Part shown: positions 1 through 6,941 of the stretch, piece after piece
Layout: every line of letters begins with the position of its first letter
Position numbering within the stretch: the stretch's first letter is position 1
Assembly: GCA_003233475.1 (NCBI GenBank)
Contig: QILU01000126.1
Span: 1-11,049, forward strand
Origin: Ahrensia sp.
Lineage (GTDB): Bacteria; Pseudomonadota; Alphaproteobacteria; Rhizobiales; Rhizobiaceae
Reading direction: 5' to 3'
DNA length: 11,049 bases
Made by a program: the position numbers and the translations under genes
The notes under the pieces: model-generated
The model's database searches: none
Seen by the model: the letters and a program-made list of their open reading frames with translations, nothing else
Told to the model about the DNA's origin: nothing

Positions 1-149
1 CGCCACGGCCGCACATGCCTGGTCGTCTGACTGGTTCGCGGGGTGGTAACAAACCCCTTGCGCCTACACAAGCCAAAAAGCACGATTGAGAACTAAAAGC
101 CAAAATAGTTTCCCTTGATATACCCCCTGCCCTTTGCCACATATCGTTC

Positions 150-826
150 ATGCAAATTGCCCGTGATAATTTAGTTGAGAGTTTCTTGCCCCGCGAAGGG
201 TCACCTTCGGTTGAATGGATTGTGAGTGAAGGGTTGAGCGATTACCCGCGTTCGGTTGCATGGATGGAAGCGCGCGCGATTGCGATTGCGCGTGGAGAAG
301 CCAATGAGTGCGTCTGGCTGGTTGAACACCCGCCGCTTTATACCGCAGGCACCAGCGCAGACATTGATGATCTGGTATCCCCTAACCGGTTCCCGGTGTT
401 CCAAACCGGGCGCGGCGGGCAATATACCTATCATGGCCCGGGGCAACGGGTGGCCTATGTGATGCTCGATCTGAAACGCCGCCAACGTGGATAATCGAAA
501 CACTGGCGCAATTTAACGTAAAAGGCGAACGGCGCGAAGACCGGGTTGGAGTTTGGGTAAAGCGCCCTGAAAAAGTCGGTCTTACGGGGGAAATCGCTGA
601 AGAAAAAATTGCCGCAATCGGCATTCGGTTAAAAAAGTGGGTGTCGTTCCACGGCATTTCCATCAACGTGGAACCGACGCTTGAGCATTTTCAGGGAATA
701 ATACCCTGCGGGGTCGCCAACCACGGAATGACAAGCTTGGTCGATCTGGGCCTGCCTGTTGAAATGCATGACCTGGATATCGCCTTAAAGAGTTCGTTTG
801 AGAATATTTTTGGGGCAGTAAGCTAA
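150..826 (+). pseudogene. lipB: Octanoyltransferase LipB, frameshifted by a short internal deletion
   Basis: LipB moves the octanoyl group from acyl carrier protein to the lipoyl domains of 2-oxoacid dehydrogenases and GcvH in the cytoplasm. The first frame (150 to about 487) carries the substrate-pocket motifs [11 protein letters not shown] and [13 protein letters not shown] and ends after LDLKRRQ. The second frame (from 488) resumes with [21 protein letters not shown], the catalytic-lysine motif [18 protein letters not shown] and the catalytic-cysteine motif IIPCGV, ending at TAA 824-826. The roughly 12 residues that family members have between LKRR and WII are missing, with a shift of frame, so about 34 nt appear lost at 485-488. 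Every other family block is present. The ATG at 150 has no clear Shine-Dalgarno sequence; it is chosen because the N-terminus lines up with alphaproteobacterial LipB. The gene identity is secure; whether the break is real is not. Confidence 0.88.
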
Positions 827-1386
827 CCCTTAAACGCCTCATCCGTATCAAAATCCCGCGCCCCGGCGGTGCCAATTTCGACTTCTGTCAGGTTTTCGCA
901 TTCTTCAATTAATCGGCGCGCGCCTCGATCTCCTTCCAGTTTCATCAGTTGCTTAAAATAACTGCTTGAGAACAAAACCGGGTTCCCCAGTTTTCCTGAC
1001 ACCGTGGCGGTGATTATGGTTGTATTGTCTTCCTCAAATCTATCAATCAGGTTGTTAATGTGGTCGGCCGTTACCAGCGGCATGTCCCCCAGCAATATCA
1101 TTATCGCTTCAACATTTCCGGCCGCCTCCACCCCCTGGCCGATTGAGCTGGCCATTCCAGATTTGTAGTTCGGGTTATGGACAATATTTGCCCCGGCCAA
1201 CACGGCCTCGATTTCGGGTGCTTCATGCCCACTGACGACGATCAATTTATCCAATCTGCTTGCCTGCGCGGCATCATAACCATGGCGCACCAGCGGTTTG
1301 CCCTTCCAGATTTTCGTAAGTTTGTTGCTTTCTCCCATCCGCCGCGATTGCCCGGCGGCCAGAATTATTCCGGTGATCATGTTCAC
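823..1386 (-). CDS. mocA: MocA-like molybdenum cofactor nucleotidyltransferase
   Basis: This 187-residue protein is a member of the MobA-like NTP transferase family, probably the CTP:molybdopterin cytidylyltransferase that makes the cytosine-dinucleotide cofactor of the xanthine dehydrogenase/CO dehydrogenase family. The N-terminal nucleotide-binding signature [15 protein letters not shown] is at residues 10-24. The metal-binding type motif LLGDMPLV lies in the middle, followed by the conserved GNPVLF and GDRGARRL blocks, so the domain is complete. The GTG start at 1386 overlaps the stop of the upstream molybdopterin-binding gene (GTGA) and has GAGG five bases upstream; an ATG at 1380 is an alternative. 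It is last in the cassette, and its TAG overlaps the lipB TAA on the other strand. CTP rather than GTP specificity is inferred from its XdhC neighbours. Confidence 0.85.
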   Translation of the reverse strand: MNMITGIILAAGQSRRMGESNKLTKIWKGKPLVRHGYDAAQASRLDKLIVVSGHEAPEIEAVLAGANIVHNPNYKSGMASSIGQGVEAAGNVEAIMILLGDMPLVTADHINNLIDRFEEDNTTIITATVSGKLGNPVLFSSSYFKQLMKLEGDRGARRLIEECENLTEVEIGTAGARDFDTDEAFKG

Positions 1387-2370
1387 CCATTCCTCGGTTG
1401 GGGGCGAGAGTGAATTTCCATCAGCAAACCACCAACCCCCAGCGAGGTGAGAAATTTTTTGTCCACTGGTAGTTTTGCCAACACCCTTTGCAACACCCAG
1501 TCAAACCCGTTTTCCGCCGGGCTGCGGGCGCAGCCGGGGGCACCGATTACGGGTATAGATTGTAATGACCCGGTAAGCAGCAGATTGCCCGGTACCAAAA
1601 TTATCCACCTGCCCACCAGCAAGCATCAGCCCGGCCGGAATTACATCTTCTCCATCGGTGATTGCGGACGCCCCGAAAATTATGATCAGATCACATTCCT
1701 GAGCCACTTGCTTTAATGTTTCGGCCAGTTTTTCGGCAGAATGGGGCACCCTTTTTTCCAACACCAATGAGCTGCCCGCCAATGCCAATCGTTCCGCCAG
1801 CACTTTTGCGGTTTTATTCATTGTGGCTTTTTTCAAATGGGGCAAGCGGGTTGCCACCAACCCGACCCGGTGAATTTGGGAAGCAGACAAGGCGAGCGCC
1901 CCACTATCGCTTATTAATTTCACCGCCTGTTCCACCGCCAGTTTTTCCACCGCGAGCGGAATAATTTTTACCGTCGCCACCATGCGCCCACTTTCCACAA
2001 ACACCCCATCGTTCAAAGTCGAAACCGTTATCGCCGGGGAAATTCGATTAATTTCATCGATTAATTCGCGATTTACAAAAAACACTCCCGGCTTTTCAGC
2101 GTGCAGGTTTGCCCGGCCGGTAAAGGCGTTAGCTGCTGTAATGTTCGGTGTTTGCAACGCGAATGCAATTTGCTCCGCCGCCGTGTTTTCTTCAACATCC
2201 CCCTCTTCCAGCTTCGCCACAATGATGTTTTCCACACCTGAATTGCGCAATGCTGAAATATCCTCTGCCAAAAGCCTGTGCCCTTTTTTCAGCCTTTTAT
2301 TTGGCAAGGTGTGGGCGTGGGCCAGAATTGCCCCTTGTGCTTTTGAAACTTCCAAGGGCCCAAACTTCAT
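1383..2370 (-). pseudogene. Molybdopterin-binding (MoCF/MoeA-like) protein, frameshifted
   Basis: The N-terminal frame (2370 down to about 1594) begins MKFGPLEVSKAQGAILAH and contains GRMVATVKIIPLAV, RVGLVATRLP and FGASAITDGEDVIPAGL, the core of a molybdopterin-binding domain that would deliver the cofactor precursor to MocA. It should continue through FGMPVDPGNLLL, but runs out of frame directly after VDNFG. From there another frame carries PGNLLLTGSL, IPVIGAPGCARSPAENGFDW and GVGGLLMEIHSRPQPR to the TGA at 1383-1385. The missing residues correspond to MPVD with 1 nt of 12 left, so about 11 nt appear deleted. The ATG overlaps the stop of the XdhC gene upstream (ATGA), which suggests translational coupling. 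In many Hyphomicrobiales, as I recall, this domain is fused to the NTP transferase that here is a separate gene. Confidence 0.82.
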
Positions 2371-3053
2371 TTTGCCGGCCCCTGACGCAGTCGTTGAATA
2401 ACTTCAGCCATAACAGCCACAGCAATTTCAGACGGGTTTGCAGCGCCAATATTCATCCCGATAGGGGCGTGAATTTGGTCGAGTGCCGTAGCCTGCGCTC
2501 CATCTGCCAACAGCCGTTCCACCCGCTTGCCATGGGTTTTTCTACTGCCCAACGCGCCGATGTAAAAGCACCCTGCATCAAGGGCTGCTTGAATGGGAAT
2601 GTCATCAATTTTTGGGTCGTGGGTGAGGGCCACAAGGGCGGTGAACCCATCGAGCGGATTGTTTCGCAAAATATCCACAGGCCACTCCCCGTGCAGGGTC
2701 ACGTCTGAAAACCGCTCTTTTGATGCAAAGGCGGTGCGTGGATCAATGATGCTCACCTCAAAATTACACGCCTTAGCCATGGGGACCAAAGCTTGCGAAA
2801 TATGCACTGCGCCAATGATCACCATTCGTGGCGGCGGAGAATATATCTGAATAAATATCTCCTCACCGTCACGCTCAACTATTCCGGATTTACCGGATTT
2901 CAGTCGCGCCAACAGCTCTTCACCCAGGGCATCTTCAGCGGCGTTTTTGCTGGCAACAAGACGGGTATTTCCCGATGCAATTTCGCGCACAATACAAACA
3001 GCTTTTCGCCCCTTGCGAGCATTGTTCAATTGCTCAAGGAGCCCCCCATCCAT
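2367..3053 (-). CDS. XdhC family protein, Rossmann-domain half
   Basis: This 228-residue protein corresponds to the C-terminal half of XdhC/CoxF, which binds molybdenum cofactor and helps insert its sulfurated form into xanthine dehydrogenase-type enzymes. A short N-terminal segment is followed by the Rossmann signature PRMVIIGAVHISQAL near residue 100. Then come VALTHDPKIDD, YIGALGSRKTHGKRV and HAPIGMNIGAANPSEIAVAVMAEV, the usual order for this domain. The ATG at 3053 shares a base with the stop of the preceding XdhC half (TGATG); a TTG one codon upstream is possible but less likely. The stop overlaps the next gene by ATGA. The two adjacent XdhC halves probably act together. Cytoplasmic, with no signal peptide. 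Confidence 0.87.
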   Translation of the reverse strand: MDGGLLEQLNNARKGRKAVCIVREIASGNTRLVASKNAAEDALGEELLARLKSGKSGIVERDGEEIFIQIYSPPPRMVIIGAVHISQALVPMAKACNFEVSIIDPRTAFASKERFSDVTLHGEWPVDILRNNPLDGFTALVALTHDPKIDDIPIQAALDAGCFYIGALGSRKTHGKRVERLLADGAQATALDQIHAPIGMNIGAANPSEIAVAVMAEVIQRLRQGPAK

Positions 3054-3382
3054 CAACGCACCACCGGTTCCACATGGACGCGGATTTTACCGCCACACGA
3101 AAGCCCTACTTCCCAGGCGGTCTCGTCTGCCACCCCAAATTCCAACATGATCGGTTTGCCGCTTTCAATCGCATCCACCGCTTCAAACACCACGGCCCCT
3201 TCCACACATCCGCCGGAAACCGAGCCTTCAAAATTGCCTTCGCTGTCAATCACCAAATGACTGCCCACCGGGCGCGGGGCAGAACCCCATGTTTCCACCA
3301 CGGTTGCCAGCGCCACACCCCGGCCTTCCGCCAGCCATGATTGGGCAAGTTCAAGCGGGTCTTTGTTTGATGTTTTTGTCAT
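3053..3382 (-). CDS. XdhC family protein, N-terminal CoxI-type half
   Basis: This 109-residue protein matches only the first XdhC domain. It has AEGRGVALATVVETWGSAPRPVG, followed by SVSGGCVEGAVVFEA and the cysteine-containing VGLSCGGKI. These glycine- and cysteine-rich loops are the conserved core of the domain, which takes part in sulfuration or binding of the molybdenum cofactor. The start at 3382 lies 30 nt after the CoxE-like stop and has AGAG a few bases upstream. The stop is coupled to the second XdhC half by TGATG. I do not regard it as a truncation, because two separate XdhC genes in this order are common in the cox-type maturation clusters I know of. Confidence 0.86.
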   Translation of the reverse strand: MTKTSNKDPLELAQSWLAEGRGVALATVVETWGSAPRPVGSHLVIDSEGNFEGSVSGGCVEGAVVFEAVDAIESGKPIMLEFGVADETAWEVGLSCGGKIRVHVEPVVR

Positions 3383-3412
3383 TTCTCTAATCTAGCCCAG
3401 ATAATTTTTAAT

Positions 3413-4612
3413 TCAATGTTTTGTGGACGTTCCAAGTGCGGCGCACAAGTCCGAAAGAGAATCGAGCGAGTGAATGGTTCTAAAATCATCCACAAAAGGC
3501 AGCATGGTTTTCACCCCCGCAGCACGGGGCTCGAACCCGTCAAAACGCAGCAACGGGTTCAGCCAGATCAACCGGCGGCAGGATTTTTGCAAGCGCTCAA
3601 TTTCCAATGCCAGCTGCTTCAAATCTTCTTCGCTATTCGCCCGCTCCAACCCATCGGTGATCAACAGTACAACCGCGCCCTGCCCCAAAACCCGCCTGCT
3701 CCACAAACGGTTGAACGTGGCCAGCGTATCGCCAATACGCGTTCCCCCTTCCCAATCCACCACAGAATTGGATACATCATCCAACGCCTGATCCGGGTCT
3801 TTGGTACGAAGGGCGCGGGTGATGTTGGTGAGCCTGGTGCCAAACAAAAACGTATGCACCCGCTTTCGCTTGTCGGTAAGGGCGTGAAGAAAATGCAAAA
3901 AGATGCGCGAATACTGGCTCATGGAACCGGATATATCCGCCAGCACCACAAGCGGCGGCTGCACCATTTTACGCTCCCGGTAATAGGGCAAAATCAAATC
4001 CCCCCCGGTGGCCATAGATTTTCGCAACACGGCGCGCGGGTCAATCACCTTCCCCCTGGGTGACGCGCGATAACGGCGGGTTTGCACCGTATCAAAGGGT
4101 AGCTTCAACCGTTGAATCTCGAGCCGCGCTGCAGAAAATTCTTCCGCGCTCATCTGGGCAAAATCTTTTTGCCGCAACACTTCTTTGGCGCTCATGGAAA
4201 AAGAAGCATCAACTTCCAACTCCGGTTTTTCCTGTTGCTGTTCTTCTTCGCGGTTTTGATACAAGGCTTCCGCCACCCGCGATTGCCCCGGCTTTGGTTT
4301 TTCCGGTTCTTGTTGCGGGTTCGCCACTGGAGAAAACATAGAGATCATTTTTTCCACCAGGTCGCGCGAGCGCCAGTACAACTCAAAGGCTTCGTGGAAC
4401 ACCGGGTGGTCTTCTTTTCGGGTTACAAACACGCAGTGCAGTGCCCAATAAAGATCGCTCCTGTCGCGCAATCCGGCCACTTCAACGGCCCGCACCGCCT
4501 CCACCACGCTTGCCGGACCAAGGCGCAAACCGGCGTCCCGCAGCACCCTACCAAAATACAAGATGTTCTCCGGCAAACGCCCACCAACAGCCTCTTGTGC
4601 AACGACCACCAC
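3413..4612 (-). CDS. coxE: CoxE-like von Willebrand factor A domain protein
   Basis: At 399 residues this has the usual length of CoxE/VWA proteins paired with MoxR ATPases. The N-terminal part (about 1-100) is helical. A charged linker around 100-135 contains an acidic, glutamine-rich stretch. The VWA domain occupies the C-terminal half with the metal-ion site DISGSMS at about 226-232. Later elements are HTFLFGTRLTNITRAL, the WEGGTRIG loop and VVLLITDGLERAN. Known CoxE works with the CoxD ATPase in maturing the copper-molybdenum site of CO dehydrogenase, and a similar role on a related enzyme is inferred. The GTG at 4612 directly follows the coxD stop at 4615, so the two are surely cotranscribed; two more GTG or GTC codons follow, leaving the exact start uncertain by a few residues. 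Confidence 0.87.
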   Translation of the reverse strand: MVVVAQEAVGGRLPENILYFGRVLRDAGLRLGPASVVEAVRAVEVAGLRDRSDLYWALHCVFVTRKEDHPVFHEAFELYWRSRDLVEKMISMFSPVANPQQEPEKPKPGQSRVAEALYQNREEEQQQEKPELEVDASFSMSAKEVLRQKDFAQMSAEEFSAARLEIQRLKLPFDTVQTRRYRASPRGKVIDPRAVLRKSMATGGDLILPYYRERKMVQPPLVVLADISGSMSQYSRIFLHFLHALTDKRKRVHTFLFGTRLTNITRALRTKDPDQALDDVSNSVVDWEGGTRIGDTLATFNRLWSRRVLGQGAVVLLITDGLERANSEEDLKQLALEIERLQKSCRRLIWLNPLLRFDGFEPRAAGVKTMLPFVDDFRTIHSLDSLSDLCAALGTSTKH

Positions 4613-4614
4613 GG

Positions 4615-5562
4615 TTACACCGCCGGAGTGTTGACGGTGGCCTTTGCACTATCTGCCCGAATTCCAGACAAAACTTCGCGCAATATCTCCCCCCCTTCAC
4701 TGCCCTGAATAGCAGCGATGTCGTCTTGATATTTCAACAACACCCCCATGGTATCGGACACCCCCTGAGGATCGAGCGCAACCTTATCCAGCTCCAATAA
4801 TGCCGTTGCCCAATCCAGCGTCTCGGCAATGCCGGGGCTTTTGAACAGCTCTTTGGTGCGCAAAAGCTGCACGTAATCCACCACCTGCTTGGCAAGAACT
4901 TTGCCTGCTTCCGGAACTTTGAGATTTACAATCTCCAGTTCCTGCTCGGCATTTGGGTAATCCACCCAATGATAAAGACAACGCCGCTTCAAAGCATCGT
5001 GAATTTCACGGGTTCTGTTGGTGGTAATGACAACAATGGGCGGTTCAGCCGCTTTGATCGTACCAAGCTCTGGAATAGTCACCTGGAAGTCAGAAAGCAC
5101 CTCCAAAAGAAAAGCCTCAAAAGCCTCATCGGTTCTATCCAACTCATCAATCAGCAACACCGGCGCACGGCCATCCACCTGCTCCAGGGCTTGCAAAATC
5201 GGGCGGCGGATCAGGAATTTATCAGAAAATACATCATCCTCCATCGCATCCGAATTGGTCATGCCACTGGCTTCCCGCATTCGGATATTCACCATTTGGG
5301 CTGCATAATTCCATTCATAAACGGCTGAAGAAATATCCAACCCCTCATAACATTGCAGCCGGATCAACGGCCGATCGAGGGCGGTGGCCAAGACTTTAGC
5401 AATCTCAGTTTTGCCAACCCCTGCCTCCCCTTCAAGAAATATCGGGCGCTGCATTTTTAACGAGAGAAACAACACCGTCGCCAACGACCGGTCAGCCACA
5501 TAATTGGCGCTAGTCAGCAATGCGAGGGTTTCATCAATGGAAGCGGGGAGTGGTTTGGACAT
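4615..5562 (-). CDS. coxD: CoxD-like MoxR-family AAA+ ATPase
   Basis: This 315-residue cytoplasmic ATPase has a Walker A motif GEAGVGKT at residues 45-52 and Walker B VLLIDELDRTD near 135-145. The sensor-1 region VITTNRTREIHDALKRRC, with asparagine near 182 and arginines near 193-194, is also present, so the AAA+ core is intact. MoxR ATPases pair with VWA proteins to remodel or metallate target enzymes, and CoxD is the member used for CO dehydrogenase and its relatives. It is first in the six-gene cassette. The ATG at 5562 is the natural start, although the bases before it form no strong ribosome-binding site. The 91-bp gap to the exporter gene upstream could hold a promoter, but the only candidate (TTGAAT with a poor -10) is weak. 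Confidence 0.88.
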   Translation of the reverse strand: MSKPLPASIDETLALLTSANYVADRSLATVLFLSLKMQRPIFLEGEAGVGKTEIAKVLATALDRPLIRLQCYEGLDISSAVYEWNYAAQMVNIRMREASGMTNSDAMEDDVFSDKFLIRRPILQALEQVDGRAPVLLIDELDRTDEAFEAFLLEVLSDFQVTIPELGTIKAAEPPIVVITTNRTREIHDALKRRCLYHWVDYPNAEQELEIVNLKVPEAGKVLAKQVVDYVQLLRTKELFKSPGIAETLDWATALLELDKVALDPQGVSDTMGVLLKYQDDIAAIQGSEGGEILREVLSGIRADSAKATVNTPAV

Positions 5563-5653
5563 TTGAACCGGAATAAACGTTGAAACGAAAATTCAGCCTA
5601 CACCGGGTACGGGTGGGATTCAAACACCACTTTTTCTGAATTTTTAGTTACCC

Positions 5654-6250
5654 TCAAACCGTCAGCATTGGCACCAAAGATAAAACCAGGGCTCCTGCCA
5701 ATACATAATTGAAAATTTTTAACTTTACCGGGTCTTGCAGATAATTTCTCATAACCGTGCCAAACCCTGCCCACAGCGCGATTGACGGGAAACTCACAAA
5801 ACAAAAAGCCGCCGCGACAATAGCAACATTAAGGGAATGGTTTTCAGTTACCGTGTAAATGCTAATTGCAGTAATTCCCATGATATAGGCCTTCGGGTTG
5901 GCCCATTGAAACAGCGCAGCTTCCAAAAAACTCATCGGGCGCGCGCTGCTTTCGCCAACTTCCAGTTGACCGGAGTTGGCAATTCTCCACGCCAGATACA
6001 GCATGTAAAACCCGCCAAAAAATTTAATCGCATAGATCAGGGAGGGAAATTGCTCAAGTAAAAACCCAAGCCCAAATCCGATTGCCACGATCAGCAGGGT
6101 GAAGCCAACTATTATCCCCGCCCCGTGAGGCACCGTTCGGCGAAAACCAAAATTCACCCCGGAAGCAAACAACATCAATGTGTTCGGTCCCGGCGTGGCG
6201 GAAGCAACAAACGAGAACAGCAACAATGCGAGGAATGTGGAAAGTACCAT
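5654..6250 (-). CDS. LysE/RhtB family amino-acid exporter
   Basis: This 198-residue inner-membrane protein has about six hydrophobic segments and the family hallmark TPGPNTLMLFASGVNFGFRR near residues 19-38. A second conserved element, QWANPKAYIMGI, lies in the middle. Family members export amino acids or their derivatives (lysine, homoserine/threonine, cysteine, leucine) with the proton gradient; the substrate cannot be read from the sequence. It starts 26 bp after the ilvH stop on the same strand, so it may be cotranscribed with ilvBH. That makes a branched-chain amino acid or an intermediate a reasonable but unproven guess. The frame is intact and of normal length. The ribosome-binding site is weak (GAGGG rather far upstream of ATG 6250). 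Confidence 0.88.
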   Translation of the reverse strand: MVLSTFLALLLFSFVASATPGPNTLMLFASGVNFGFRRTVPHGAGIIVGFTLLIVAIGFGLGFLLEQFPSLIYAIKFFGGFYMLYLAWRIANSGQLEVGESSARPMSFLEAALFQWANPKAYIMGITAISIYTVTENHSLNVAIVAAAFCFVSFPSIALWAGFGTVMRNYLQDPVKLKIFNYVLAGALVLSLVPMLTV

Positions 6251-6276
6251 GGGCTTAGAACAAGAACCGCCCTCAA

Positions 6277-6890
6277 TTAGGCTTTACCCATCCCCTCCGG
6301 GCCCCGGTTCATGGCGGCGATGCCGGTTCGGCAGACTTCTACCAATCCGAGCGGTTCCATGATGGATATGAATTGTTCGATCTTTTGTTGGCGACCTGTA
6401 ATCTCAAACACAAAGTGCTCGATATTAGCATCCGCCACCCGCGCTCCAAACGCTTCCGCCAACCGCAGAGCCTCCACCCGGTGCTCGCCTTTTCCCGCCA
6501 CTTTGATTAGCGCCAGTTCCCGCTCCAAAGGTTTCTCATAGCCATTTTCAAGCGCCACCAGGGTTAAATCAACCACCCGGTGAACCGGCACCATGCGCTC
6601 CAACTGGCGTTTGATTTGCTCCAATACCTTCGGTGTGCCTTTCGAGATTATGGTAATTCGAGAGAGATGTTTTTCATGTTCGGTCTCAGAAACCGTAAGG
6701 CTTTCGATATTATAACCACGCCCGGACCACGCCCGGAGAACAGGCCGATAACCCGCGCCAAAACGCCACTTTCATTGTCCACCAAAACCGAAAGGGTGTG
6801 CTGCACTACAATTTCGGTGTTTTCAGCGATGAAGTAAGCGGATGCCGGGGGCGACACCACTTTGTTTTGATTTTTCATTTTTTTTACCAT
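6277..6890 (-). pseudogene. ilvH: Acetohydroxyacid synthase small subunit, broken by an 11-bp duplication
   Basis: IlvH is the regulatory subunit of acetohydroxyacid synthase and carries valine feedback control through its ACT domain. The first frame gives HTLSVLVDNESGVLARVIGL and FSGRG, then goes wrong because TCCGGGCGTGG is present twice in a row. Removing one copy restores RGYNIESLTVSETEHEKHLS, then GTPKVLEQIKRQLERMVPVH and the complete C-terminal domain ending MGKA at TAA 6277-6279. With the duplication the product stops soon after the ACT motif. I use the ATG at 6890 because AGGGGA lies seven bases before it; the longer start at 6908 has no ribosome-binding site. It follows the ilvB stop by about 50 bp in one operon. 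The identity is certain; whether the duplication exists in the cell is not. Confidence 0.92.
6716..6737 (-). repeat. Exact 11-bp tandem duplication inside ilvH
   Basis: Two identical head-to-tail copies of ccacgcccgga (plus-strand reading) lie at 6716-6726 and 6727-6737. Deleting one restores the conserved GRGYNIESL motif in frame, which shows directly that the second copy is an insertion. Confidence 0.95.
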
Positions 6891-6941
6891 TCGAAAGTCC
6901 CCTGTCATCTAATTAAATTTCGGCGGTTGTTGAAAGGCAGG

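Noticed and set aside
1..149. Left-edge sequence: two short open frames (to TAA 47-49 and to TGA 87-89), a GGGGT/ACCCC hairpin at 40-57, and a TTGATA box at 115-120 before lipB.
   Set aside because: The frames are too short to recognise as the end of a gene, the hairpin has no U-run, and the -10 partner of the TTGATA box is poor. I could not choose between these.
1591..1596. GGTACC restriction-site palindrome at the lesion in the molybdopterin-binding gene, considered as a cloning scar.
   Set aside because: The other three lesions carry no such site, and the surrounding sequence is native.
3416..4063. Plus-strand open frame of 215 codons.
   Set aside because: It lies wholly antisense to coxE, whose motifs are clear, and the translation has low-complexity, family-free composition.
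5612..5630. tRNA T-arm-like sequence on the minus strand (TTTGAATCCCAC), suggesting a tRNA remnant or attachment site.
   Set aside because: The stem does not pair properly over five bases, no acceptor or anticodon arm is nearby, and no integrase or mobile gene is present.
6700..6740. Programmed ribosomal frameshifting as explanation for the ilvH break.
   Set aside because: There is no slippery heptamer with a downstream structure, and the exact duplicated 11-mer explains the shift fully.
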